The position numbers were made by a program, and so were the translations under genes. Below are positions 1-12,100 of a stretch of DNA of 64,000 nucleotides, one piece after another. The stretch is from Cannabis sativa (Eukaryota; Streptophyta; Magnoliopsida; Rosales; Cannabaceae). The notes under the pieces were generated by a model. The model saw only the letters and a program-made list of their open reading frames with translations, did not search any database and was not told where the DNA came from. Every line of letters begins with the position of its first letter. Within the stretch, counting starts at the first letter, position 1. The stretch is taken from contig NC_083603.1 of assembly GCF_029168945.1 (NCBI RefSeq), positions 44,650,406 to 44,714,405 of the forward strand, in the 5' to 3' direction.

Positions 1-613
1 AAAACAAACATATTAATAAACATATTGTTAATGATTTGTGAAAATACAACATATTCTTTTCATAAAGGCCTAATATTTTTGCTCCTAAGATCCAACTAAT
101 CTCAGGGCCCACCATTATCACTGTTGTAATATTTTAAGGAATAATTACATAAAACATAATTTTCTTTATAAAAATTACATTATTTATTTTTATATTTTTA
201 AGGTTTTTTTATAGAAACAACATTAAAATAATAAGAAAATTACATATAAGTAACATGAAAATAACATCAAAACAACAACTTAAAATAACATACAGATAAT
301 AAAAAATCAATAACAAATTAACAAATATACAACATAAAAAGACCGTATTTTTTGTAAATAAAATTATAAAAATCGTAAAAATATTTAAAATTCTATACAA
401 TCGTATTTTTGTAATTTTTTTATTATTTTTGTGTATTTGTGAAATAATCCCATATTTTAATGCATAACTAGTGTATACATATCATTACTTGAAAAATTAA
501 AATAAATAAATAAATAAAAATAGATTGCAATGAATTTAATGTGGTGCATATATAACTGTCAATAGAGTGAGAAAAAATAGTTTTCAAAATTAATTAATCT
601 AGAATAAGCTTAC
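1..613. other. AT-rich non-coding edge of the window
   Basis: No coding exon is visible on either strand. If the first GDSL gene is complete, this stretch is its last intron, because the exon ending at 614 finishes with a proper GT donor in phase 1. The expected final exon, with its Cys-Cys-Gly and Asp-x-x-His block, is not found here, so it lies left of the window or has been lost. Confidence 0.6.
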
Positions 614-2695
614 CAAATCGTGCAGGGTTTTGAGCCATCTGATAGGTAAAATCATAATTTTTACCCACAATGACTGCTGCTCCTTTAAAATTAGACACTA
701 ATTGTTGAAGAATTTGATTCAACAATGTGTTGTAATTTTTGGCCAAATTATTCAAATCATCCACACACTTATTAGGATTATTTGGAAAAGCCTTAAGCAC
801 TGCAGATGGTGAACACCCCATAGCTTCAACCTCAAATACCACAAATTTTCTAGCACCTAAATAATATAGTTTCTGCAAAATTAACACCATAATTAATTAA
901 TTATTGTAATATTAATACCCACAAAAAAAAAAAAAACAAACTACAATCAATATTTTATGTTATATTTGTATAACTTAATTAATAATTAATTTGGTAAATG
1001 GTAAATGAGAATAATAGTTCCAAATGAAAGTAAATGTCAAAAACAAAGTAATCATGCATTTCTTTTCCATTCTATCTAGAAACTTTACAATTATTATATT
1101 TGTTGAATATTCTCTTATCCAAAACCTACAGCTACAAACAAGTTAGTTAATTATGTCATTGTTTTTCAATGGTAATTGAAAAAGATTATTCGAAAATAAT
1201 AATTTAAAAAGTACAAAATATATATAGCTTTATATTGAGTGTACGTATATAGTTCTTTCATACTGCATCTAGATAACTTTATATATTTATTTGACTTCTT
1301 ACTCTCAAAACACATATATAAACAACTACAATTTAATTATGTTAATGGTAATTGACAAAATCTTTCTAGCCCGAAGACTATATCAATATTAATTTTAGCA
1401 CATTGTCCCATATGGAATAAATGGTAAAATATTTATAAGTCATATAAAAGAAGATGGAACCCATAATTCTCAACATGGTATTAGAGTAATCCTATCAGTT
1501 CTGCACCTATGAGCATGTCCACTTAATGCCACCATAACTCATTTAATGATCTATTTGTTTTGCACCGACTATTATTCTAAAAAAGAAAACTACAATATAA
1601 ATGTAGTACGTCATAATTATGATATATATATATAATATAGAGAGAGAGATATGTACCTGTAATTGAGTAGCATATTTTTGGACGAGGTGTTTGGAAAAGT
1701 TGAAACGATCACTATTGGTGCGATTTTTGGACATAAGAAAATTGATAGTAAAATCATTGGAACCAGTAACCAAAAAGAATATGGATTTTGATAAGTGATT
1801 CTTCAGATCGGTTGGATTTTTCATTCTTGGTCTCAAAAATTCATGGACTGTTTTATTGAACATATCTGTTTGTTCTCCCAAGCTCATAACACCTTTCTGA
1901 ATTAATTAATAATTAATTAATGTCATAATAAAATCTATATTATATAAAGATATAATAACATAATTAATTTGAATAATGTTCTTATATAAATACCATATTG
2001 GTGCCTGTATCAGGAAGAATTCCAGAAGAGGAAGAAGCATAATTAAAACCATGATCACAATCGTATGATTTGAAATCAACGCTTCTGATTGCAGGTGGGA
2101 TATTCAATCCAAGTGACAAAGCTGCATTATTATTATTATTAATTAATTAAATTATATAATCATAACATGTTTTTTAGTCAAAGAACATCAACCGCATACC
2201 AACAATAAAGAGACCCAATAAATACTTATTTCTCAATTGGAAAAAGACTTATTTATTTATTTCCTTAAAATAAAAGAAAAAAAAGCAATTGGAAATAGTT
2301 GTTATTGTTGTACCAAACAAATAATATATACATGTAACTAGTGACCACGAAGTCACGAGTTTAAAGAGTCAATTTAATATTGTATTGAATAAATATTTTA
2401 ATTATTACTTACCGATAACATCAGCCATATTGTAACCATTTGTGGGTCTACCAGTGGCTCCATCGTCAAAATCTATGCCATAAGGTGAAAAATTAGCTTT
2501 AGAAATGGTATCAAAGTTGTTGTTATTGCCAACATCCACAGTTGAGTCTCCAAACACATATAAGGCTGGTGCCAACGTATTAGTTTCAGAAGCTACAAAT
2601 GAGAAAAACAAGAAGAAGAAAGGTATGAAGATGATGATGATGAGTTGTAGGAAGGACGATGATGATGATGAGAAATTCTTATGATGAATACCCAT
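614..2695 (-). CDS. GDSL esterase/lipase, 3' end outside window (partial)
   Basis: This is a secreted SGNH-fold lipase/esterase of the plant GDSL family, which cleaves acyl esters in the cell wall or secretory path; the substrate is unknown. Exons on minus: 2413-2695, 1994-2121, 1657-1896 and 614-872, all in frame, giving about 303 residues. The N-terminus is hydrophobic (residues 15-35, signal peptide) and follows a Ser-rich run. Block I ([16 protein letters not shown]) puts the catalytic Ser near residue 51. The TGSNDF motif carries the conserved Asn, and [15 protein letters not shown] is a family core. The last exon with the catalytic Asp/His is not in the window. It is a tandem paralogue of the gene at 5497-8514, with matching exon order and phases. 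Start: first ATG after a TATA-like box at 2802-2808. Confidence 0.85.
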
Positions 2696-2801
2696 GTTTT
2701 ATAATTTCTCTTTTGTCAATATAGAGAGACTTTTTCTTTAAAAAAATGAAAATTGAAAATTGGGTTTGAGTGAGAACACAATCTCTCCCTGTTTTGGCCA
2801 A

Positions 2802-2808
2802 ATTTATA
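2802..2808 (-). promoter_or_regulatory. Probable TATA box of first GDSL gene
   Basis: TATAAAT on the minus strand, about 107 nt upstream of the ATG at 2695. Position and sequence fit a plant core promoter; this is inference. Confidence 0.4.
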
Positions 2809-5496
2809 AGCTTAATTGGGGACAGAGACACTTGGGGTTTTTATTATTATTATTATTGTTCCAAATTTTTGGTAACCTGAATGAAAGGCCTAAAAAGTGC
2901 CGTTAATGGCATGATTATATATGTATATATATATAGAGAGAGTTTTGTAACTAATTAGAAACTTTTTGACTATGTTGTTTTTTTACTATATATATGTGAC
3001 TGTGCTATGTCTCTATATGACATGAGTGTTTAACCGTATTTATAGGGCATAATTTTTGCTCTTCTATGGAATCATGTATTTATGGTAAATAAAAATATAT
3101 TTGCTAAATTTGTTCAATTTAGTTTGTGATACTATTTAAAAAAATTAATTGTTCCAATGCATTATGCACGCTGGAAAATATGTAACTTTATGGAAGCTTC
3201 TTTGAGTTTGACAATTACTTTTACCATTTTATCATCCAACTATTAGTCAAAACAAAACTAGGTTATCTCTCTTACCAATTTGCAATATTGAGATCACATG
3301 TTAGTTTTTATTCTACAATTATCCAAATATTTCATAGAATGCAGTGATAAAGAAATATATATTATTATAAAACATTAGAATTTTTTTACTGATTAAAATT
3401 TTATGATAAGCTATCCATTTTACTAATTCATAGAGTTCTACTCTTGTCAAAAAAGAAAAAAAAAATTGTAGAGTTCTACTATTGGCTCTCCATTTTGCAC
3501 AAATTATTGTACACATGAGTAACTTAATTATTTTAGTTTTTTTTACCTATATTTACTTTTGGATTAGAATTCTAACACTTCTAGTTTAATTTATACATCT
3601 GGATTTATGTTAATTAGCAGATCTTATGTTAATTTGGGTTTTAGACAAAAATAAAAATTAGGGCACAGTGAAAAAATGAAGTTGTTGAAATTTAAACTTT
3701 GAACTTCTTAATTGTTAAACTAATCAAATTACCACCGTAATAAAATACATATTTAGTATTAATAGTATTATTATTTATTTTATTATTAATTATATTTTAA
3801 TTTTTTTTTTTAAATGAAAACTTAAGTGGTGGGAGACCTAAAACGGCTGCCTCTGTCTTAACTCAGGATCGACCCTCTTAGTCAGGTCACTGAGAGAATT
3901 CTTTCTTAACATTTAATAAAAAAATTTGCTAATAAGTTGCGTATTATGCGTTGTTTTTAATTAGAGGTAGATTTACTTTATGTTAGTCTAGTCCTAATTT
4001 TAATAAAGCGGATAATAATTTAACCAAAAAATGAGATTTGCATGAATGGATGAGATTCCTCCTTCAATTTGTTTGCTTTTTGTTCTTGTGATCATATTAC
4101 TTTCTTTAGCACAACAAATGTCAAATATCAAGATATAAGTTGCCATTAAAGTCACATGTTTATAACTAATTATTATCTTATTAAAATCTAACATTGACAT
4201 GGATAAAATACAGTGGGAGGGCAGGGGCATTATTTTTAGTTTTATTTTGTCTATATAAATTGTTTTTTTAAAAAAACAAAATTAATCATGATATTATTGT
4301 TACTTTGCCTCTATGAAAGTTTTTTCTTTCTATATAATTTTCATTCCAGAAGATTTTGGTAATTGGTGAATATATCATGAGCTGGAAACGCTCTGTTCTA
4401 GATAAATTTGTTAAGTCAAATTTTATTTAATAGCTTAGTCGTAGCTTTCTAATTCCCTAGCTATATATATTATAATTATATATATATAAGTAATTGTATA
4501 TTCATTTTTTGTTGAGTTTGCTTGAAAAAAAAATATATATATTTTGTAGAATTTAAATATAATATTAGTTTGAATGTTTAAAGGTATCGTGGACTCCCTC
4601 AAAATGAGTTTACTATTTCTTTTAATTAAATTCCATTTATATCATTGATTGGACTGCTTCAATAAGAAGATACTATATAATATATATATGTGTAATATAT
4701 ATGCGTTCTAGAAGAAGAATATTGTAGAGATATTTTACTTGCTTGTTATAGATCATTCTATAATTGAATGTGAAGATGTGATTATTAAGAGATAAAAGCT
4801 TGTGGGAATAGTCTACTTACCTTAAAATGCAAGTACATTATTATAAATATATGTTTATATATAGATACACTTATCGTAATGTATCATAATATTATACTTT
4901 ATATATACGTTACACGCACTACCTACATGGATATATATTATATATATATAATAAATAGTGTTTTCACACACACATATATAACAACATTCAAGTATATGTG
5001 TATGCAGACATTTTATAATAGTATATATCATATTGATAATGCCTACAATACTGCATTAACTGAAATGTATATATACAAATATACTCAAGGTGATCATTAT
5101 CATTACAATGGATATATTATATATAAGCAAAAAAAAATGATTTATGGTAGGACACGTTTTAAATGAAGCATTTTTATTTATAACAATATTGATTCAATTA
5201 GAGATATTAAATATGAAAATATATATTGAGTCATATATAAAAATATAAATTACTCCATTCATCACTAATTAGTTTTGAGATAATGAAATAAAACTCTATA
5301 ATTCTCAACAAATAAAGGTGCAAACAGTACAACAAACAATTTGAACATTAATTTGATCATGATAAATAATTTAAAATTTCTCAAAATTAATTATTAGTAA
5401 AATACACTGTCATTAAAGAAAATATATATATTAAGCGACTCAATTAGATACCATATTTAAACAATTTTTGTGCATAATATCTTTTATATAAATATA
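2809..5496. other. Intergenic, AT-rich
   Basis: I see no supported gene. Short open frames here lack codon structure and family motifs. At about 3815-3895 there is a GC-richer patch unlike its surroundings, possibly a transposon scrap (its minus strand has an AGGGTCGATCCTGA-like end resembling hAT termini). Long TA runs lie at 4440-5000. Confidence 0.5.
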
Positions 5497-8400
5497 TTAT
5501 AGTTTTGCTAGGTTTTGGAGATTGATAGGAACACAGGCAGCATCAGAAGAAGTAGCATTGAAGCATTGAGTAGCAAGAACCTTGTAAGCTTGTTGTGTTA
5601 GGTGAAATCCATCAAAGAAAACATAATCCTTTCTATCTCTACAAGTCTTTTGTAACCTATCACATGTCCCATATTTGTTTACTCCACAACATGGCTTAAA
5701 CCCTTCTTTAAGCCCTAACAAAAAAATAGTTATTTAATACATTAATTTCTGTATTTATAAGTTTTAATTAACGTAAAATTGCAAATACTTATGTAAAAAA
5801 AGATAGAAAGAAAAAGTGTACCGAATTTTGCAGGGTTTTGAGCTAAGTTGAGATAATAGTGATAATTTTTGGCCACTACAAAAGTGGCTTCACTCATTGT
5901 GGTGTTGCCTAATTGTGATATCTTTTTATATAACATTTGATTGAAATTGAAAACCAAAGAGTTTAGTTCATCAACACATCTGGGTTTTGCTGGGAAAGCC
6001 ATATCTACTACAAATGGCAAACAACCCAAGGCTTCAACATCAAACACAACAAATTTTCTAGCTCCCAAGTTATACATTCTCTGCATACGTAAATTAATTA
6101 ACATTAACATAATTAATTAGTAGTTAATTCCCCAAATCAATATATAACCAATGTTAGTAAATAAGAAAGCGAAACGAGTAAGGATAAGTGCACATATAAA
6201 TTACACACAATTCTTAACACAAACTTATGCAGCCAAATATTTCAACCAATGATCATTTTTATTAAAAATAGGTCTCATTTATTAAAAGTAACTTGCTATT
6301 AGAGTAATTGAGAGTATAATTACTATGAGGTAATTTAGAGTAAAACTATGAGGTAGCATCCTATGAATAGTTACCAGTTTTTTATAATTATTAATATCCA
6401 ATATTAAATTACATCAATACTAATATGAGACTTTATAAGAGTGTTAGACACATAAGTGTCCCTAGCATTTCTCTTGTAGTTTATTAGTGCACATTTCATT
6501 ACTCTAAAAGTATTTATAATTTAAGTGTAACAGTCAAAATATGCACACAAAAATACACAATCTTAAGCTTCTTCACGATATACTTAATGTTGTACATATT
6601 TTTGGTTCAAATATTAGTTATGAGTAGAATAATTATGATGATTTTTTAGTATAATTAGTATTACATTATCTAGTTTTAGCAAATTAAAAGAAATGTCACT
6701 TTTACCAGCACATTTTTGTGTTGACAAAAATTTGGTATTGCGCTGGTAAAATATAATTTACTTCTGATGTATTAGTAAAAGGGGTTGGCAAATCAACGTT
6801 GGTTGCCAGCACAAAATGAAAAGAACTGACAAAAATGATTTTTACCATCGCGTAAATGTACTGGTAAAAATTAAATGTTAACCACTACAAATGTGCGCTG
6901 GGAAAAATGACATTTCTTGTAGTTAAATATATTGGAGTTTAATTAAGTAATCAAATTTTGTTAATTAATTACCATTAAAAGATGAGCATATTTTTGAACA
7001 AGATCTTGTGAAAAGGCATCATGATCGATGGAACGACGATCCATTCTTTCGTTCCTAAGAAGATTGAGAGCAAAGTCATTGACACCTGAGACTACTAAAA
7101 CTATGGATTTGGACAAGTGTCTCTTCACTTCTTCTCCATTCTTCTTCTTTAAAACTTTTCTTAACTGTTCTCTCACTGTCTTTTTGAACATCTCAATTTG
7201 TCCCCTTAAGGTTGTAATACCTGGCTGATTAATTATCACATTAAACAAATAATATATTATTATTAATAGTTAGAAATAATAATTATTTATTTATATACAA
7301 TATTATATAAGGAAGATAATGTTAATTAATTTATTCTTACAAACATAGCAGTGCCTGTATCGTCAAGAATTCCAGACATAGAAGAGGCATAGTTGAGACC
7401 TTCAGTATTGGTGTAACTGCTAATGTTAATGGAATTGAATGGAGGTGGTAAACTTAATCCAAGTGCTTCAGCTGCACCATTATTAACATATTATCTTTAT
7501 AAATTAATTAAACTTATATAATTTATTATAAACAATATTCTTATTTTTTAATAATAAAAAAATGTTAAATAAATGGAAAAAAAAAAAAACATGGGGAAGG
7601 GGAACTATCAAAATGCATAACAATTTAGAATGATACTGAAAAATATACGGTGTGATAAAATAGAATGGAAAAGAAAGGAAACAGTCTCTATTCCATTACT
7701 AATTTGTAGTCTCTATTCCATTACTAATTTGTTTGGTTGCCTATTAAAGTGTTAGAATGTCATTCCAGTGGAATGACCTTTCTACTATTTTGGTAGAATG
7801 GTTATTTCATTTTAAAATTGAAGGAAAGACTATTCCAATTCATGATAAGAAAAAATTTAATAATTTTTTTATCAATTTTGTTATGCATTTTAAATTTTAT
7901 TCCATTTCATTCCTATTCTCATTCACATTCACATTCTTATGTTTTTATTTCTCCCAACCAAACATCACCTAAATGCAATTTTTTTTGGTAAATAATTATT
8001 CGTAAATATAAATTGTATTGTAAATGTTTACAAATTTGTAAAAAATTGTTACAAATACTATATTTTTATAATTATTTTGTATTACTGTATATTTTAAGAA
8101 AATTTAATATTATACACCATAGTTTCTCAAAAACGATATTTATTTTTCTTTCTTCTTTATAATTTTTTAATAAAAAATATAAAAGGTCGTGTTTGAAAAT
8201 CATTTGGTTTAAAAGAAAGAAGAAAAAAAATTAAAACCAAAATGAAAATGTTCCTTACCAAAGAAATCAGCTATGTTGTAACCATTAGTGGGCCTGCCTG
8301 GGGTTGCACCAGGAAAATCCATGCCATAAGGTAAATAGTTTGTTTTAGCACTAATATCAAGCTTGTTGTTGTTGCCAACATCAACATTAGAATCTCCAAA

Positions 8401-8514
8401 TATGTACAATGCTGGTGCTAACTTTTGAGATTCAGATAACTCAATAAAAAAGAAGAAGAAGATGAAAACAAAAGTAATTATTGATACCAAAGAGGTGACC
8501 TTAGTGTTGACCAT
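5497..8514 (-). CDS. GDSL esterase/lipase, complete
   Basis: Secreted SGNH-fold esterase/lipase. Minus-strand exons 8259-8514, 7341-7471, 6973-7224, 5822-6080 and 5497-5714 join in frame to 371 residues, the usual family size. A hydrophobic signal peptide covers roughly residues 9-25. Block I (ALYIFGDSNVDVGNNN) places the nucleophile at Ser42; SGVNDF is the block III Asn motif; DGFHLTQ near the C-terminus gives the Asp and His, where many homologues have HPTE. The start at 8514 was preferred over the upstream in-frame ATG at 8610 because it begins directly before the signal peptide and lies downstream of a TATA box. Paralogue of the gene at 614-2695. The intron between exons 3 and 4 carries a MITE (6686-6922). 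Confidence 0.9.
6686..6922. mobile_element. MITE with CACTA-like ends inside a GDSL intron
   Basis: The right end read on minus begins CTACAAGAAATGTCATTTTT and the left end on plus reads AGAAATGTCACTTTTACCAG, so the ends form an imperfect terminal inverted repeat. The interior holds repeated 'ctggtaaaa' and 'gtgctgg' words in both orientations. There is no coding capacity. The CTACAAGAAA terminus resembles CACTA-superfamily ends; assignment is inferred and the leftmost bases look degraded. Confidence 0.55.
7683..7732. repeat. Perfect 25-bp tandem duplication
   Basis: The 25-bp unit starting AGTCTCTATTCCATTACTAA occurs twice head to tail (7683-7707, 7708-7732) without a mismatch, inside the first intron of the second GDSL gene. 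The identity suggests a recent replication-slippage event. Confidence 0.9.
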
Positions 8515-8560
8515 CTCTCTTCTATTGTATCTAAATCTAATCCTTTTGTGTCTTTTGTCA

Positions 8561-8571
8561 ATATTTATATA
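8561..8571 (-). promoter_or_regulatory. Probable TATA box of second GDSL gene
   Basis: TATATAAATAT on minus, about 47 nt upstream of the chosen ATG at 8514. It lies between the two candidate start codons (8610 and 8514), which favours the downstream one. Confidence 0.5.
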
Positions 8572-9191
8572 TACACTTTTGGGGATTTTTATGCATGTTA
8601 TGTATGCCAACTTATTTCCTTAAAAGTTGGTTTTTGGCATTATACCGAAATAGTATTGGGACAGCTAGGAAATGACACTTGGTCCTTTATTAATTGATCA
8701 TTTATCAACTGAAGGTGCTTAAGGTGTGGTAATAAATATATAAGTTATTAATTATTATTATAATTTCTTGTTTGTATCCTTGGCCACTAGTTAATAGCAA
8801 AGTTAACGAAAACATAACACACTTGACAAAAAGAAACATATCATTTTTTTTTTCTTTCTTTTATTTCAGTTTTCCTGTGTTTTATCTTAACAATAAGTAT
8901 CTCCTTTACAGTTTTATTTTTTACAGCACATATAACAAACATAAAATAACAAATAAAACGAAATGCAATTTGATCTTCCTAAACAATGTGTTATGATGAG
9001 TCTTATAATTAAGTTTTAGTTGCATTATAGACTCTACTGTGGGCCATGTTCTCCTCTGTTTTTTCATTTTTTAGAAAACCACATAAAAGTTTATATAACA
9101 CTTGGGTATTGTTCAAAAGAAAGTTAACACGTATTTTTAACTATACAAAAGAGATTAGTAATTTTGATTTCAAGTATTAGATAAAAAAAAA
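8572..9191. other. Intergenic between GDSL promoter and TELO2 3' end
   Basis: AT-rich spacer that must hold the upstream promoter of the second GDSL gene and the 3' UTR of TELO2, both on minus. No further gene or repeat is recognised. Confidence 0.5.
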
Positions 9192-12100
9192 TTAATGAAA
9201 TTTTACACTGGAGTAAGGGATTTTTATAGTGTCCTTAGACAAACTGGAGAGAAGACCAATATTTTCCACTTTGGATGTACTTTCAATAGACTCCATTGCC
9301 CGTGAAGCTTGGAGAGCCATCTCAGCATGGAGTTGGAGACATGTCATAGCCATCTGATAACAAAAGATACATGTGATCATGAAGGTGAAGATATAAGTAC
9401 TTAAGATTATGAGGGATCAAAGGAGATATAATGGCATACCATATAGCATTCTCTATCTGTATCTGATTCGGCCACGTGAAGGGCCCATGTGCGAACCCAA
9501 TCAAGCCCTTTGGAAATTTCAAGACTTCCTTCAGTCAAAGAAGAAGCAATGTAGGACGGATGAAGTGATGACAGTACGCAAGAAGCTGCAAAAAGAGCAG
9601 CCTTCCTCACGTACGCCTCCTTGTGATGGCAAATTCCCCTGGGAGAGTGAACAAGCATCAAGTTATTTTGTGACAAATTGCATAGTGGAAAAACAAAGAT
9701 TGTTTTAAGTGCTTACTTTAGGCTAATTACCTGGATTGTAGCATATCTAGAAGAGGGGAAGCCAATGCAGATGCTTCTGGATGCATGGCGGCACATTTCA
9801 TACAAACACCGAGCATGTAGATGAGTTTCCCTAGGACGATGAAATCTCTGTTAAGCAAGTCTACACCGTGCCTTTTCTTGTCAAAGCCTTGCATGGCAGG
9901 AAGCATAAATGCTGCTGCATACATAGGAAACTTGTTATGGGACCATTCTGATTGGTTGTCTTGTATGTTTGACGATCCCAAGCTCCATCTGCGTGTCTTC
10001 CCTTTTCTTATCTGACCGGGCTTTGGGGGAAGTTCTCTCTCGTAACGATTTTCCCAGTTAAGTAAAGTTCCTGTTTCTGAAATCTCCTTCCAGGTGCCTG
10101 CTCCTGGTGGTCCTATGTCACTAGGCAAAAACCATGCCTGGTTCTCTGATATGGTTGAGATAAGGGGTCTCGTCTGATGTTTGGGTTTTGTAGTTTTTGT
10201 ATGAGACAGCTCCAGAGCAGCGTTGGTCATTACATCGAGTATCATTATTCTTTGACTAAAATCAACATTGGGAGAATACAGAAGTTTGTGTAAAGTGTCA
10301 AGAGACTCCAATGGACACATAACAACCAAAGCAACAAGTGCTCTTTGCCTCTTGTTTTCAGCCGTTTCCTCCTCACCTTCTACAGCCAAGTCAGAGCAAC
10401 GAACCTGTACAAGAGTTCTGACAAGATCACTTGCTACATGCTTGAGTTCATCAGGTGATGCTCGTACAAGTTTTTCAGCAACATCAAGAGCCTTCTCCAC
10501 CTGTGAAAGATATATACATAATTTATAGGAACCATTTAGAAGAAAATAGTCTTGACATGTCTCATACGACTAACAAATAATTAAAGTTTTAACTAAAAAT
10601 ATCGTTATTAAATTATAGGTAGAACGGTATAACCCAGTTTTGTCAAAAGAAATCTCAGAATTGGCATCAACAGGCGGATCTCTTTAATGAATGACTGATT
10701 AAAAGGCTCAAATGGTCACTAAAAAGATAAAATTGACAAAAGAGTTGGATGACTTACTCCATCAGCATCATCAGATTTACGTAGTGCTCCAACCACATCG
10801 ACCAACTGTGTAAAGTTCTTTTTCAAATCTGTATCATCATCCACCAAGTCATACGGTTGTAAAGATGAGTCACTTGAGGTATCAGAAATCTCACTCTCAT
10901 TATCATCATCATCTTTGTCAGAGCCAGAATCACAATTAAGAGTAGCTGGATCAATAATCTCATCCGGGTCAACCAACTTATACTCCGATACTTCCTTAGT
11001 TTTAGTCTTTACATTTTGCAGTATATTTTTATCAGCTGTGTGGTTTACATCATTTTCCTCCACTGAAGAAATACATGATTTAACATTGACACCCTTTTCT
11101 ATACACTTATTGTTTGTTAAACATTCTTTCTCAGAATCGACTAATCCAAACTCCCAGTCAATGCTTTCTCCTATGCAGCTATCATCTAGATATAAAGGAT
11201 TTTCTGGATCAATAACTTTAGAGAACGCTAAAGCAACACTGCTAGCCATTCTCCGCACCAAATGGTTTGGACTCTCCAGCCTACCTGCCAGCAAGAAAAA
11301 AAGATGTAAGAGTAGTCAACCAGTCACACAAGAATGGCACAGAAATAAAAGAGTGAAAAATTACAGCTCACTCCTTGAAGAATTGAAGGCATCACATCCT
11401 TAATCTCATCTAGTTGCTCCCTAGAAATATTTTCCAAGGAAAGGCCAACAGCTGCAGATACATCTAAATTATAACATTAAGGGGTAACAGAACTGCAAAC
11501 GACACAGAGAAGCAATGCAAGTTCTTTTCAAATTAAGCAGAAGAGCCAAAGAAGTTGATCTTATTATAAAAAAATTAAAAAGATTCTCCCTAAGGTTGAA
11601 GCTCCAATAACTTGTTTATTTGTTATAGACAATTCAATAAGACAGCAATAAAAAGGATACAAATCTGTTGCTCTGTTGTAGCCGATTGCACAAACTCCTT
11701 CTTGGACCACACTGATGCTAAACTATGCAGTGCCTCTAAGAATTTCTGGTTGTTGTGGCTTTCAGAAATCGGTTTTACATCAGGTGGGTGTTCAAGAAGA
11801 GCGAAATGAAGGATCCAACGAAGGCAACTAATAGGAAATACTTTCCAGAGTAAAAATTTGTCAACGAGCATGGACCTAAGAAGAAAGAAAAAATTAAAGA
11901 TTGGCTAGCAAAAAACAACTGCCTTACTTGTAAGTTGTCTGTGGCACTGGCACTGTATAAAATTAATTTCAAAATACTAAAATAACTATGCAATTCCTCA
12001 CTTGCTTGGAAAGAGAGGGAAACAAAGGAAATGCATCCACTGACCTGAATGAAACCTGATGTGAAAAACTTCGATGAAACAAAATCCACAGAATCCAATA

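Noticed and set aside
4879..5166. 95-codon plus-strand frame rich in Tyr and Ile
   Set aside because: It arises from TA-repeat DNA (tatata reads as Tyr-Ile); there is no family signal and no promoter.
7733..7975. Possible MITE with GTTTGGTTG ... CAACCAAAC ends in a GDSL intron
   Set aside because: Only about 9 bp of inverted match and no flanking duplication; the left boundary is unclear. It may still be real but I cannot support it.
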